A DNA stretch of 64,000 bases from the NCBI GenBank assembly GCA_030831945.1, contig JAURKC010000014.1, positions 1 through 64,000 of the forward strand, given 5' to 3'. Source of the stretch: Ferruginibacter sp. GTDB taxonomy: Bacteria > Bacteroidota > Bacteroidia > Chitinophagales > Chitinophagaceae. Position 1 is the first letter of the stretch. Every line of letters begins with the position of its first letter. Position numbers and translations under genes: made by a program. Positions 48,026 to 58,190 of the stretch are shown piece by piece. The notes beneath the pieces were generated by a model. That model did no database searches. It was not told the origin of the DNA and worked only from the letters and a program-made list of their open reading frames with translations.

Positions 48026-49279
48026 ATGGATCTAAAGAGAGTTGTTGTAACCGGATTGGGGGCCCTCACTCCATTAGGAAAAACCGTTGCTGAATATTGG
48101 CAGGCTTTATCTGATGGTGTAAATGGCTGTGATTATATTAAACAATTCGATGCTTCTAAATTTAAAACCAGATTTGCCTGCGAGGTTAAAGATTTTGATC
48201 CCACTTTTTATTTAGACCGAAAAGAAGCCCGTAAAATAGATCGATTTACTCAGTTTGCAATTATCGCAAGTGATGAAGCTGTAAAAGATGCAGGCATTAA
48301 TAAAGATAATGTAGATGTAGACAGGGTAGGTGTAATTTTCGCGAGCGGTATTGGCGGTTTAATTACCTTTCAGGAAGAAGTACTCAACTTTGCTTCCGGA
48401 GATGGAACTCCTCGTTTCAATCCTTTCTTTATTCCCAAAATGATTTTAGATATTGCCGCAGGGCAAATTTCAATTCGTCATGGATTTAGGGGACCTAATT
48501 ATGCTGTAGTGAGCGCTTGTGCTTCTTCAACTAATGCAATTATAGATGCTTTTGATAATATTAGAATTGGAAGAGCAGATATAATTCTTACTGGTGGAAG
48601 CGAAGCGGTTATCAATGCTGCAGGGGTAGGTGGATTTAATGCTATGAAAGCTTTAAGTGAAAGAAATGATGACCCATCAACTGCTAGTCGACCTTTTGAT
48701 AAAGATCGCGATGGATTTGTTGTAGGGGAGGGTGCTGGTGCACTTGTTCTGGAAAGTTTAGATCATGCGCTTGCTCGTGGTGCTAAAATCTATTGTGAAA
48801 TTGCCGGCGGAGGTGCTTCTGCTGACGCACATCATATTACAGCTCCACATCCAGAAGGGCTAGGAGCAAAAAATGTAATGCACACTGCACTTAAAGATGC
48901 GGGTATGAATCCAGAAGATATTGATTACATCAATGTTCATGGTACTTCTACTCCTTTGGGTGATATTGCGGAGTCTAAAGCTATTTTAAATGTTTTTGGT
49001 AAACATGCTTATCATTTAAATATCAGTTCTACCAAAAGTATGACTGGTCATAGTCTTGGTGCTGCTGGTGCTATTGAAGCACTCGCTTGTATTATGGCGG
49101 TTACCAAAAATATTATTCCACCTACTATCAATCACTTTACAGACGATCCAGAATTAGATCCTCAACTCAATTTTACTTTCAATAAAGCTCAACATAGAAC
49201 AGTGAATGCTGCATTGAGTAATACATTTGGTTTCGGAGGTCACAACGCTTCTGTAATTGTAAAAAAATACCAACCTTAA
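48026..49279 (+). CDS. fabF: 3-oxoacyl-ACP synthase II
   Basis: A 417-residue thiolase-fold condensing enzyme. The Cys-His-His triad is C165 (VSACASSTNA), H305 (NVHGTSTPLGD) and H342 (MTGHSLGAAGA). It extends acyl-ACP with malonyl-ACP. The acpP-fabF-rnc order is common in Bacteroidota. It is 32 bp downstream of acpP and likely co-transcribed. Confidence 0.96.
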   Translation: MDLKRVVVTGLGALTPLGKTVAEYWQALSDGVNGCDYIKQFDASKFKTRFACEVKDFDPTFYLDRKEARKIDRFTQFAIIASDEAVKDAGINKDNVDVDRVGVIFASGIGGLITFQEEVLNFASGDGTPRFNPFFIPKMILDIAAGQISIRHGFRGPNYAVVSACASSTNAIIDAFDNIRIGRADIILTGGSEAVINAAGVGGFNAMKALSERNDDPSTASRPFDKDRDGFVVGEGAGALVLESLDHALARGAKIYCEIAGGGASADAHHITAPHPEGLGAKNVMHTALKDAGMNPEDIDYINVHGTSTPLGDIAESKAILNVFGKHAYHLNISSTKSMTGHSLGAAGAIEALACIMAVTKNIIPPTINHFTDDPELDPQLNFTFNKAQHRTVNAALSNTFGFGGHNASVIVKKYQP

Positions 49280-49483
49280 TAGCATTCTTTTTAGTTTTTC
49301 CCCTCATTAGTTAGTAGTATGAATTTTTGCATTGGTTATTCTTTGCCACTGTTTCTTGCAAATGGATTGCCACATTATGCTTAGTGTAATTAGCCTATTG
49401 TAAATAGTGGTGGGTCATTGCTAAGTTTTATATTTTTTCATTGCATTCATTATCAGTAATTTCGATTAAACATTTTTTAAATT

Positions 49484-50194
49484 TTGCAATTCTTACTAAA
49501 CTTTTTTTACGGAGATAAAATAAAGAAAGAGTTTAAAAAACAACTTTCTAATGTACTAGGGTTTACTCCTGGTGAACTCAACTTGTATAGAACTGCCTTA
49601 AGTCATCGTTCAGTGAGAGAAGGAGCTGATGAAAACAATGAGCGACTTGAATTTTTAGGGGATGCAGTACTTAGTTCTATTGTGGCTCATTATCTTTTTA
49701 GAAAATATCCATATCGAGGCGAAGGTTTTTTAACTGAGATGAGAAGTAAAATGGTTAATCGTCAGCAGCTCAATGATATTGGAATTAAAATGGGGCTAAA
49801 AAAAATCACTATTTATAATAAACACGATAGCTCTTTAAAAATATCTCAAATTTTTGGAAATACATTAGAGGCTTTAATAGGTGCAGTATACTTAGATAAA
49901 GGCTATGCGAAAACTCAGCACTGGGTAGAAAAAAATATTATTTCTACTCACTTATTTATGGATGATTTGGAAGGCATTGAAATTAATATTAAAAATAAAT
50001 TATACGGCTGGGCAAATAAAAATGGAAAGCTGCTAGAGTTTGATACGCTAGAGGAAAAATTTGAAAATGGCAGGAGGTTGTTTACAATTGGTGCTACAGT
50101 AGATGGGGAACTGGTAGCAGAAGGAAAAGGATACAATAAAAAGGATGCGAGTCAAGTAGCAGCTCAACTAGCTGTAGATAAATTAGGTTTATAG
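49484..50194 (+). CDS. rnc: Ribonuclease III
   Basis: A 236-residue protein with the RNase III signature NERLEFLGDAVLSSI and the second catalytic region GNTLEALIGAVYLDKG, followed by a C-terminal double-stranded RNA-binding domain (ENGRRLFTIGATVDGELVAEGKGYNKKDASQVAAQLA with the KKDA-x2-AA end). It processes rRNA and structured mRNA. No ATG fits: an in-frame stop lies at 49478-49480 and the first usable codon is TTG at 49484 (ATT at 49481 is a weak alternative). The N-terminus matches family length when started there. Confidence 0.93.
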   Translation: MQFLLNFFYGDKIKKEFKKQLSNVLGFTPGELNLYRTALSHRSVREGADENNERLEFLGDAVLSSIVAHYLFRKYPYRGEGFLTEMRSKMVNRQQLNDIGIKMGLKKITIYNKHDSSLKISQIFGNTLEALIGAVYLDKGYAKTQHWVEKNIISTHLFMDDLEGIEINIKNKLYGWANKNGKLLEFDTLEEKFENGRRLFTIGATVDGELVAEGKGYNKKDASQVAAQLAVDKLGL

Positions 50195-50283
50195 TTGACT
50201 ATTCAATCCAATTTTTTCTAATGATATAGTTTTCTTCTGTCTAATCAATCGATGAGGCTTTTATAAAAATTTTTTCAATCAAT

Positions 50284-51321
50284 ATGACTTTTGGAATTCT
50301 AGGAAGTGGAAGCTGGGGAACGGCAATAGCAAAGATCTTAACTGATAATGGACAGGTCATTCATTGGTGGAATAGAAGTGAGCAAGCGATTCAACAATTG
50401 ATGGAGACAAAGCATAACTCACCTTATTTAAGTACTACCAATTTTAATACTGATTTATTAAGACTTACTACAGATCCTGGGGAAGTAATCAGAAAGTCTG
50501 ACTGTATAGTTGTAGCGATTCCTTCAGCCTATGTAAGCTCCATATTATTTCCTTTGGATAAAAATATATTTATCGAAAAAAAAATCATCAGTGCCATCAA
50601 GGGTATTTTACCAGAGAAAAATCTTTTGTTCAATGATTTTCTACAAATCGAATTTGATTTTCCACTTGAAAATTATTTTTCTGTCTTGGGACCTTGTCAT
50701 GCAGAAGAAATAGCAGAAGAAAAGTTGTCTTATCTTACTTTTTCTGGAATAGACAAAATAGCAACAAATGCAATTGCTGCAAAATTTAAAACACAATATC
50801 TCAATACGGTTGAAAATGAAGATATCTATGGTGTTCAATTTGCAGCAGTTTTAAAAAATATTTATGCTGTCGGTGCAGGTATCGCTCATGGTTTAGATTA
50901 TGGAGATAATTATTTAAGTGTGTTGATTGCCAATAGTGCCAATGAAATGGCAGGCTTTTTAAAAAAAGCAGGAATAAAAAATATCGAAGTTGGTCAAGAG
51001 GAATCATCTTCCCTTTCATCAATCAGTAGACCAAATAATTATGCAGCATCTGTTTATTTGGGAGATTTATTAGTTACTTGTTATTCATTATACAGTCGCA
51101 ATAGAACCTTCGGTAAAATGATTGGAATGGGACATGAAGTAAAATCTGCTCAACTTGAAATGAGTATGGTGGCTGAAGGTTATCCTGCTAGTAAAAGTAT
51201 TTATCAGATTAACAAGGGTATTCTTGCTACTATGCCGATTGCTGAAACGGTTTATAAAATTCTGTGGGAAAATCTTCCTGCCCGGGAAGGCTTTTCCAAA
51301 ATTGAATCCATATTGGTGTAG
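50284..51321 (+). CDS. gpsA: NAD(P)-dependent glycerol-3-phosphate dehydrogenase
   Basis: A 345-residue enzyme with the Rossmann motif GILGSGSWGTAIA at residues 4-16, the VLGPCHAEEIAE segment, the catalytic-lysine region FAAVLKNIYAVGAGIAHGL and the C-terminal EGYPASKSIYQI. It makes sn-glycerol-3-phosphate for phospholipid synthesis. It converges on hemW with a 10-bp gap between stop codons. Confidence 0.94.
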   Translation: MTFGILGSGSWGTAIAKILTDNGQVIHWWNRSEQAIQQLMETKHNSPYLSTTNFNTDLLRLTTDPGEVIRKSDCIVVAIPSAYVSSILFPLDKNIFIEKKIISAIKGILPEKNLLFNDFLQIEFDFPLENYFSVLGPCHAEEIAEEKLSYLTFSGIDKIATNAIAAKFKTQYLNTVENEDIYGVQFAAVLKNIYAVGAGIAHGLDYGDNYLSVLIANSANEMAGFLKKAGIKNIEVGQEESSSLSSISRPNNYAASVYLGDLLVTCYSLYSRNRTFGKMIGMGHEVKSAQLEMSMVAEGYPASKSIYQINKGILATMPIAETVYKILWENLPAREGFSKIESILV

Positions 51322-51331
51322 CGTCTATTGT

Positions 51332-52468
51332 TTAGAAAAATAGATCTGCTGCAATACCATCTGCGAATAGCTTACCCTGTTTGGTCAAAATCAGTCTATT
51401 ATTTTGCTGAATAATTTTTTCTGACTGTATATATTTTTTGCTAGCGTTTAGTAATTGATTAACATGATTTGTTCCAAATAGGCTGTTTATTTTTTCAAGG
51501 TCGAGCCCTTCTATGGTTCTTAAGGAGGTCATGATATACTCATTGATTGATTGTGTTGAAGTGAGCGTCTCTTCTTCAGATGGGATAGAATTTTTTTTCA
51601 AAGACTGAATGTATAAAGCATTATTGGAAACATTCCATTTTCTTTTTATTCCGTCATAACTATGTGCAGCAGGTCCAAATCCATAATATTTTTTACCCTG
51701 CCAATAGCTACTATTGTGCTTACTTCTCTTCCCCGGTTTTGAAAAATTACTAATTTCATAATGCTCGTAGCCAGCTTGTTCCATTTGATTCATTAATAAC
51801 ACAAATTGTTCAGCTTGTTTTTCGGCATCAACCGATTCTTTTTTGTTTTGTGCGATCATTTTGTGCAAAGCGGTTTTAGGCTCTACAGTAAGTGCGTAGC
51901 AGGAGATATGGGGTATGTTTTTATTAATAACGGTATCAATTGTATTTAACCAATCTTGATTATTTAATAAAGGGGAGCCATAGATTAAATCAATTGAATA
52001 GTCGGAAAATCCTGCATTTTTTATTTCATCTATACAGCGTAGAGAATCAGCTGAGGAGTGTGCCCTATTCATCCAAACGAGTTCCTGATCTAAAAAGGAT
52101 TGCACGCCTACACTTAATCGATTAATTCCTGCTTTTTTCCATAGTTGTAATTTTTCAGCAGTAATATCATCTGGATTAGCTTCTAGTGTAATCTCTGCAT
52201 CTTTAGCAATTTCAAATTTCGAAAATAAGCTTGCTAAAATGTTGTTCAGCTCTTTGATAGATAAAAGGCTTGGAGTTCCACCACCAAAATAAATAGTTTC
52301 ACATAATTCCTTCTCAGATGAATGGTTAGCTTTTTCAGTGACAAGGTGAATCTCTTTTATCATTGCAGCAATCAGTTCATCTTTTAACTGCAGAGAGGTC
52401 GAAAAATGAAAATTACAATAGTTGCAAGCCTGTTTGCAAAAGGGAATATGAATATAAATACCTGCCAA
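51332..52468 (-). CDS. hemW: Radical SAM protein HemW (heme chaperone type)
   Basis: A 378-residue radical SAM enzyme. The [4Fe-4S] motif CxxxCxxC with C11, C15 and C18 (HIPFCKQACNYCNFHF) and YFGGGTPSLL are followed by the C-terminal HemN-type domain (SYWQGKKYYGFGPAAHSY). Unlike HemN it lacks the early extra Cys (CNYCNF in place of CxxCxC), typical of HemW. The only start consistent with the frame is TTG at 52468, because the next upstream in-frame codon set ends at a TAA with no ATG. Confidence 0.88.
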   Translation of the reverse strand: MAGIYIHIPFCKQACNYCNFHFSTSLQLKDELIAAMIKEIHLVTEKANHSSEKELCETIYFGGGTPSLLSIKELNNILASLFSKFEIAKDAEITLEANPDDITAEKLQLWKKAGINRLSVGVQSFLDQELVWMNRAHSSADSLRCIDEIKNAGFSDYSIDLIYGSPLLNNQDWLNTIDTVINKNIPHISCYALTVEPKTALHKMIAQNKKESVDAEKQAEQFVLLMNQMEQAGYEHYEISNFSKPGKRSKHNSSYWQGKKYYGFGPAAHSYDGIKRKWNVSNNALYIQSLKKNSIPSEEETLTSTQSINEYIMTSLRTIEGLDLEKINSLFGTNHVNQLLNASKKYIQSEKIIQQNNRLILTKQGKLFADGIAADLFF

Positions 52469-52689
52469 ATGATTGTTGTTGTTTTAGTAAACTTAAAATA
52501 TCGAGTCTGGAATGAGAATGAAGTTGATTACAAAGATAACATCTTTCATTTCCAGATATTTTTTGGTTATCTACGATTCAATTAGGGAGTAATATTCAAA
52601 GGGTATTTAAAGGGGAGGGCGATCTATCTGATTGCTCTGTTCCGTTTGATAGATTTAGATAATTTAATTATTCCTATTTAAAATCAGTA

Positions 52690-52697
52690 TATTTTTG
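52690..52697 (+). promoter_or_regulatory. -7 box for the DUF4271 gene
   Basis: TATTTTTG ends 17 bases before the TTG start at 52715 and supports that start. Confidence 0.45.
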
Positions 52698-52714
52698 TTT
52701 TAATTTATTACCAA

Positions 52715-53659
52715 TTGAAGCAGATTATATTATTTGTAAATATTGTATGGCTGCCTGTTTTGCTTTTTGCTCAACAGTTAGACAGTAGTCTGATAGGTAA
52801 AGATGCTGTAAATAAAATAAGGGATAGTATTGCTTTACCGAAGAGTCTGCTCTTGTTGCCAGACTCTTCAAGGATAGTTGAAAATAAGGTTGGTCAATTG
52901 ACCTACTCCTATGATGAGGCGTTTAATAAAATGCTGGCAGCCAACCAATATCTAAACAGTACTTCAAAACCGGTAGCTTGGGATATTCAAGAAAAAAAAC
53001 GTGTTCCAAAAGACAGACTATTTTATTTAGTGTCCCTAATTGTATTGCTTCTGGCTTTTTTGAGATTTGTTTATACTCGATACTTTAATAATCTTTTTAG
53101 CTTTTTCTTTAATGCTTCCTTAAGACAAAGCCAGTTAATTGAGCAGTTGTTACAAGCTAAACTGCAATCGCTTTTGTTTAATTTGTTATTTATATTTTCG
53201 GGAGGACTCTATATTTATTTACTATTAATGAATAAGCATTGGGTTGACAACCTCGATTTTTGGCAAATATTGGCTTATTGCACCTTAAGTTTAGGATTAC
53301 TTTATCTGATTAAATTTTTTACTATAAAATTTACAGGGTGGATTACAGGATTAAAAGAAGTAACGAATAATTATGTATTTATTGTTTTTTTATTCAATAA
53401 GGTAATAGGTATTTTTTTACTTCCTTTTATTGTGATAATCGCATTTTCTATGCCGGTTTTAGCTAATTCAGCTGTTATAATTTCTCTTTTGTTGGTGGGG
53501 ATTTTATTTTTATTGCGTTTTTTGAGGTCATATGCCTTATTACCCAATCAGTTAAAAGTAAGTGGATTTCACTTTATATTGTATATCATAGGGGTTGAAA
53601 TACTGCCGGTTTTAATAGTTTACAAGGGACTCGTGGTTTTATTAAGTAAAAATCTATAA
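52715..53659 (+). CDS. DUF4271 membrane protein
   Basis: A 314-residue protein. It has a signal peptide-like N-terminus (MKQIILFVNIVWLPVLLFAQQ), a ~75-residue periplasmic stretch, then about seven transmembrane helices from residue ~105 to the C-terminus, the layout of the DUF4271 family found in Bacteroidota. Function is not established. The start is TTG; no ATG exists upstream in frame. It is 41 bp upstream of hemD on the same strand; this pairing recurs in the phylum, as I recall, which hints at a link but not a role. Confidence 0.78.
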   Translation: MKQIILFVNIVWLPVLLFAQQLDSSLIGKDAVNKIRDSIALPKSLLLLPDSSRIVENKVGQLTYSYDEAFNKMLAANQYLNSTSKPVAWDIQEKKRVPKDRLFYLVSLIVLLLAFLRFVYTRYFNNLFSFFFNASLRQSQLIEQLLQAKLQSLLFNLLFIFSGGLYIYLLLMNKHWVDNLDFWQILAYCTLSLGLLYLIKFFTIKFTGWITGLKEVTNNYVFIVFLFNKVIGIFLLPFIVIIAFSMPVLANSAVIISLLLVGILFLLRFLRSYALLPNQLKVSGFHFILYIIGVEILPVLIVYKGLVVLLSKNL

Positions 53660-53700
53660 TTTTGCATTGAACATTCATTTTATCCCGTACGGTTGGTCAT

Positions 53701-54480
53701 ATGAAAAAAAAACCTGAATCAATAAATAGCGTGATAAAAAAAATCCTCATTACTCAGCCTAGGCCAGACGGCGACCGATCGCCTTATTTTGATCTTGCCA
53801 AAAAGCATAATATAGAATTACATTTTTTTCCTTTCATTGTAGTTGACAGTATCTCTGCTAAGGAATTCCGCAAACAAAAAATTGATATCATTAATTATAC
53901 GGCTGTTATTTTCACAAGTCGTCATGCGATAGATAATTTCTTTCGTACTTGTGAAGAGTTGAAGACTAATATTTCTCAGGACACAAAGTACTTTTGTATT
54001 ACTGAGGCCGTTGCACTTTATCTACAGAAATTTATTTTATATAGAAAGCGTAAAGTGTTTTATGGTGCAGATGGAACTAACAAAAGCTTTTTTGAAGTAA
54101 TTAATAAACATAAGGATAATGAAAAATTTCTTTATCCCTGTTCAGAATCCTTTGATAGTGAAATCACTAATTGGCTTAAAGACCATCATTGCGAATATGC
54201 TACGCCTATCATGTATAGAATTATTAGTAATGATATTAAAGAAGTGATTGCTCAAAATTTTGATGTGATTTGTCTATTTACACCGGGTGGAGTAAAAAGC
54301 TTACTTGAAAATTTCCCTAAATTCAAACAGAACGGAACTAAAATAGGCGTATTTGGTGTCAATACTTTTAAAGCCGCAGAAGAAGCTGGGCTTACGCTTC
54401 ATATAAAAGCTCCCCAGCCCCAAGCTCCTAGTATGGTAAGTGCCTTAGAACTTTACCTTTCTTCGAACAAGAAGAAATAA
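53701..54480 (+). CDS. hemD: Uroporphyrinogen-III synthase
   Basis: A 259-residue two-lobed protein of the HemD family, which is poorly conserved. Recognisable pieces are [47 protein letters not shown], and [18 protein letters not shown] with [16 protein letters not shown]. It cyclises hydroxymethylbilane in heme synthesis. Other heme genes are not adjacent apart from hemW on the other strand. The ATG is followed by nine A, a run prone to slippage. Confidence 0.85.
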   Translation: MKKKPESINSVIKKILITQPRPDGDRSPYFDLAKKHNIELHFFPFIVVDSISAKEFRKQKIDIINYTAVIFTSRHAIDNFFRTCEELKTNISQDTKYFCITEAVALYLQKFILYRKRKVFYGADGTNKSFFEVINKHKDNEKFLYPCSESFDSEITNWLKDHHCEYATPIMYRIISNDIKEVIAQNFDVICLFTPGGVKSLLENFPKFKQNGTKIGVFGVNTFKAAEEAGLTLHIKAPQPQAPSMVSALELYLSSNKKK

Positions 54481-54556
54481 TTTTTTTTCATTTTTCTTTC
54501 TCTCTTACTTTCATTTAAAGGCTGTATTTTATAATTGCAAAAAAGTAATAAAATTT

Positions 54557-56644
54557 ATGCATTCTACTTTTACCAATCGATTGATTAATGAAACTAGTCC
54601 CTATCTGCTTCAGCATGCACATAATCCAGTAGAATGGTTTCCATGGGGAGATGAGGCGCTAGAAAAGGCTAAACAAGAAGATAAAATCATTTTGGTAAGT
54701 ATAGGATATTCTGCTTGTCATTGGTGTCATGTGATGGAGAGGGAAAGTTTTGAAAATGAGCCGGTGGCTAAGCTGATGAATGAAAATTTTGTAAATATTA
54801 AAGTAGATCGTGAGGAGCGCCCCGATTTAGATCATATCTACATGGATGCTGTTCAGGCTATAGCTGGAAACGGAGGCTGGCCGCTGAATGTTTTTTTAAC
54901 CCCTCAAGCAAAACCTTTTTACGGCGGTACATATTTCCCTCCTCAAAAAGCATACAATAGATCTTCCTGGACGGATGTTTTAAATAGTATTTTACAAGCA
55001 TGGAAGGAAAGAAAAAATGAAATTGAGGCCCAAGCGGAAAATCTAACCGATCATTTATTAAGGGCTAATAGTTTTGGTGCTATTGCAAATACAATCGAAC
55101 CCAATAAAGAACAGGAGTTAATAACCATTGAGCAGTGTGATCAAATGTTTACGACCATCATGAAAACTGCGGATACTCAATGGGGTGGTTTTGGCAAGTC
55201 TCCTAAATTTCCTCAAACATTTACAATTCAATATTTATTGCGCTATCATTATTTTACTGAAAACAAGGAGGCTTTACAACAGGCTTTGCTTTCGATTGAT
55301 AAGATGCTAATGGGTGGTATTTATGACCATATTGCAGGAGGGTTAGCACGCTATAGTACTGATGAAGAATGGTTAGCACCTCATTTTGAAAAAATGCTTT
55401 ATGACAATGCATTGCTTATAAATATTTTGTGCGATGCCTATCAAATCACTGCGGATAAAAAATATGCCGATGCGATCCGGAAAACGATTGCTTTTGTTGA
55501 AACCGAATTAATGAGTTCCGAAGGTGGTTTTTATGCAGCCTTGGATGCAGATAGTGAGGGAGAAGAGGGAAAGTATTATGTATGGCAAAAGAAAGAAGTC
55601 GATACTATTTTAGGTGAAGATGCTGAATTGTTTTGTGCTTTTTTTGATATCAGTGAAGCAGGTAATTGGGAAGAAAAAAATATACTTCGAAATCTTCAGT
55701 CAATTGAAGATTTTACAATAGCAAGGGGACTAGAGAAAGAAACATTTGAAAAAACTGTTCAACAATGTCTTCATAAATTATCTCTTCAAAGGACTAGTCG
55801 AATCAAGCCTTCATTGGATGACAAAATAATTTTGGGATGGAATGCTTTAATGTTACAATCGATTGCAAAAGCGGCGGTGGTATTGGCAGATCCTACTTAT
55901 CAAAAGATAGCGGCAACTAATTTTATTTTTTTACAAAATAAATTCACCCCTGTAGAGAATAGCTTACAACTAATGCATACTTACAAAAATGGAATAAGTA
56001 AGTATGTAGCTTTTTTGGATGATTACGCCTATCTAATTGCTGCATTACTTCAATTATATAAGACAAGTTTGTCAGAAAATTATTTGTTAAAGGCTTTTGA
56101 TTATTGCAGTTATGTTATTGAAAATTTCAGTGACGAGGAGTCTTGTTTTTTCTATTTTACTCATCAGGATCAAAAGGATGTTATTGTTCGAAAAAAGGAG
56201 ATATACGATGGAGCAACTCCTTCAGGAAATTCGGTAATGGCGGAAAATCTTTTGCAACTCGCCATTATTTTTGATAATGCGCAATGGAGAGATAGAGCTA
56301 ATCAAATGATAAAGATTATTTCGAATTCAACGCTGAAATATCCTGGTTCTTTTGGTATATGGGCTTCTTTACTGCTTTATCAAGTAATGGGGGTAAATGA
56401 AATTGTGGTGATTGGTTCAAATTATGCTACAATATCAAATGATATATTATCAAAATATGTACCCAATTTGGTGATAATGGGGTCGGAAAAAGAGCAGGAA
56501 GCCTTTCCATTGTTAGCGGCAAAGCCCTCGGGACCATCAGATAATATCTTTTTATGTAAGAATTATAGCTGTTTGGCACCTTTTTTAAGTACTAAATCCT
56601 TGTTTTTAGAAATTGAAAAAAGCAATAAAATTAGCAGAAACTAA
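54557..56644 (+). CDS. Thioredoxin-domain protein of the SSP411/YyaL (DUF255) family
   Basis: A 695-residue protein. The N-terminal ~150 residues are a thioredoxin-like domain with [16 protein letters not shown] (CxxC: C-H-W-C), preceded by [17 protein letters not shown] and followed by [18 protein letters not shown] and [11 protein letters not shown]. The remainder is a (alpha/alpha)6-type glycosidase-like barrel ([33 protein letters not shown]). The family is widespread (human SPATA20 is related) but has no agreed function. A cytoplasmic redox or glycan role is possible. Confidence 0.88.
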   Translation: MHSTFTNRLINETSPYLLQHAHNPVEWFPWGDEALEKAKQEDKIILVSIGYSACHWCHVMERESFENEPVAKLMNENFVNIKVDREERPDLDHIYMDAVQAIAGNGGWPLNVFLTPQAKPFYGGTYFPPQKAYNRSSWTDVLNSILQAWKERKNEIEAQAENLTDHLLRANSFGAIANTIEPNKEQELITIEQCDQMFTTIMKTADTQWGGFGKSPKFPQTFTIQYLLRYHYFTENKEALQQALLSIDKMLMGGIYDHIAGGLARYSTDEEWLAPHFEKMLYDNALLINILCDAYQITADKKYADAIRKTIAFVETELMSSEGGFYAALDADSEGEEGKYYVWQKKEVDTILGEDAELFCAFFDISEAGNWEEKNILRNLQSIEDFTIARGLEKETFEKTVQQCLHKLSLQRTSRIKPSLDDKIILGWNALMLQSIAKAAVVLADPTYQKIAATNFIFLQNKFTPVENSLQLMHTYKNGISKYVAFLDDYAYLIAALLQLYKTSLSENYLLKAFDYCSYVIENFSDEESCFFYFTHQDQKDVIVRKKEIYDGATPSGNSVMAENLLQLAIIFDNAQWRDRANQMIKIISNSTLKYPGSFGIWASLLLYQVMGVNEIVVIGSNYATISNDILSKYVPNLVIMGSEKEQEAFPLLAAKPSGPSDNIFLCKNYSCLAPFLSTKSLFLEIEKSNKISRN

Positions 56645-56750
56645 CACAATTTTTTATAATCTAATTCGTTTTACTTGGCGGTAGTTTAAATTTAGACTAA
56701 AAAAAATGTTTTAAATACTTACTGAACTTAGTTAAATTCAAAATAATCCT

Positions 56751-56758
56751 TACATTTG
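56751..56758 (+). promoter_or_regulatory. -7 box for the gldKLMN operon
   Basis: TACATTTG ends 15 bases before the gldK ATG at 56774. It overlaps the TTG at 56756 that otherwise extends the frame, so that TTG is not the start. Confidence 0.5.
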
Positions 56759-56773
56759 TCGAGCTTTTTAAAA

Positions 56774-58072
56774 ATGATATCAATGATAAATAGGGCTTTA
56801 GCTATTATAATTCTAATCTCTTTTTGTTTTTTGTCTAGCTGTAAAATGCTTGGAAAAAACAAGAAAGGGAAGGCTTTGCCATCCGATGGACAACTATACG
56901 GAGTAGAGCCTTCAAGGAATTGGTCGCTTCCCAAGCCTCCGGGAATGATTTATATTCCGCCTGGAACTTTTCATATGGGCCCTAGTGATGAGGACATGAA
57001 CTTTGCCTATACTGCTAGAAATAAACAGGTTTCAATCAATTCTTTTTGGATGGATGCTACCGAAATTACCAATAATGAATATCGGCAGTTTACGAATTGG
57101 GTAAGAGACTCTATCGCAGCGAAGCTAATGGGATATGTCAAAGCTGGAACGGAAGGCGTAGAAACAATCGACTGGAAAAAAGCCAAAACTATCAAGTGGG
57201 GTGATAAGGCAACGATGGAGAAGGTAGATGCAATGATACTTACGCCTGATAATCGTATTTTTAATAAAAAGGAAATTGATCCTACCAAATTAGTTTTTCA
57301 CTCTGAAATATTTGATTTCAAAGAAGCGGCTAAAAGCCCTAAGGGTGTTCAGCGGTCAAAATTTATCGTTAAGAAGGATTTACAAATTTACCCAGACACA
57401 CTATGCTGGGTAAGAGATTTCGCTTATTCTTACAATGAGCCAATGGCTAAAAAATATTATAGTCATCCTGCATTTGGAAATTATCCTGTGGTAGGTATTT
57501 CTTGGAAACAAGCCACTGCATTTTGTGAATGGAGAACTCAATATTTAAATGGATTTTTGGAATCAAAGAAAAGAATGACAGAATCTGATTTCAGACTACC
57601 AACTGAGTCGCAATGGGAATATGCAGCTCGAGGTGGTCGTTCTCAATCTCCTTATCCATGGGGAGGTCCTTATTTAAGAAATAGAAAGGGATGTCTTTTG
57701 GCGAATTTTAAACCGGGAAGGGGTAATTACCCTGAAGATGGAGGTTTTTATACAGTAAGAGCAGATGCTTACTGGCCAAATGATTTCGGATTATATAATA
57801 TGTCGGGTAATGTGGCAGAATGGACTTCTTCTTTATTTTATGAAGGTGGTTATAGTTTTCAGCATGATATGAATCCTGAGGTACGTTGGAATGCAAAAGA
57901 ATCTGACCCTCCTCGAATGAAGAGAAAGGTAACGCGTGGAGGAAGTTGGAAAGATGTTGGGTATTATTTGCAGACGAGTGCACGTACTTATGAATATCAG
58001 GATACCTCTAAATCCTATATTGGATTTAGGTGTGTAATTGATCTTCCCCCAGCAAATAAAAAGGGGAAATAA
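56774..58072 (+). CDS. gldK: Type IX secretion/gliding lipoprotein GldK
   Basis: A 432-residue (from the ATG at 56774) lipoprotein with an N-terminal signal and lipobox ISFCFLSSC followed by KMLGKNKK. The body is a formylglycine-generating-enzyme-like domain (MIYIPPGTFHMGPSDED, FWMDATEITNNEYRQF, LPTESQWEYAARGG, GLYNMSGNVAEWTSS, TRGGSWKD and GFRCVIDLP). In GldK this fold is structural, forming the outer-membrane-associated periplasmic ring with GldN. A second ATG at 56783 is also possible. It is the first gene of gldKLMN. Confidence 0.93.
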   Translation: MISMINRALAIIILISFCFLSSCKMLGKNKKGKALPSDGQLYGVEPSRNWSLPKPPGMIYIPPGTFHMGPSDEDMNFAYTARNKQVSINSFWMDATEITNNEYRQFTNWVRDSIAAKLMGYVKAGTEGVETIDWKKAKTIKWGDKATMEKVDAMILTPDNRIFNKKEIDPTKLVFHSEIFDFKEAAKSPKGVQRSKFIVKKDLQIYPDTLCWVRDFAYSYNEPMAKKYYSHPAFGNYPVVGISWKQATAFCEWRTQYLNGFLESKKRMTESDFRLPTESQWEYAARGGRSQSPYPWGGPYLRNRKGCLLANFKPGRGNYPEDGGFYTVRADAYWPNDFGLYNMSGNVAEWTSSLFYEGGYSFQHDMNPEVRWNAKESDPPRMKRKVTRGGSWKDVGYYLQTSARTYEYQDTSKSYIGFRCVIDLPPANKKGK

Positions 58073-58190
58073 ATAGATTTTTAAAATTAATTCCCGAACT
58101 TTCCTAAAGATTGTTGTAAATATACTTTGATGTAGGTATCCTAACAATTGAAATAAAAAACAAAAATTTAACATTTAAAATTCAAAAATT

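Noticed and set aside
53701..53712. Nine-A run right after the hemD start codon as a phase-variation site
   Set aside because: A slip here would simply inactivate a heme gene; without evidence of variable runs among reads or strains it is likely just AT-rich coding sequence.
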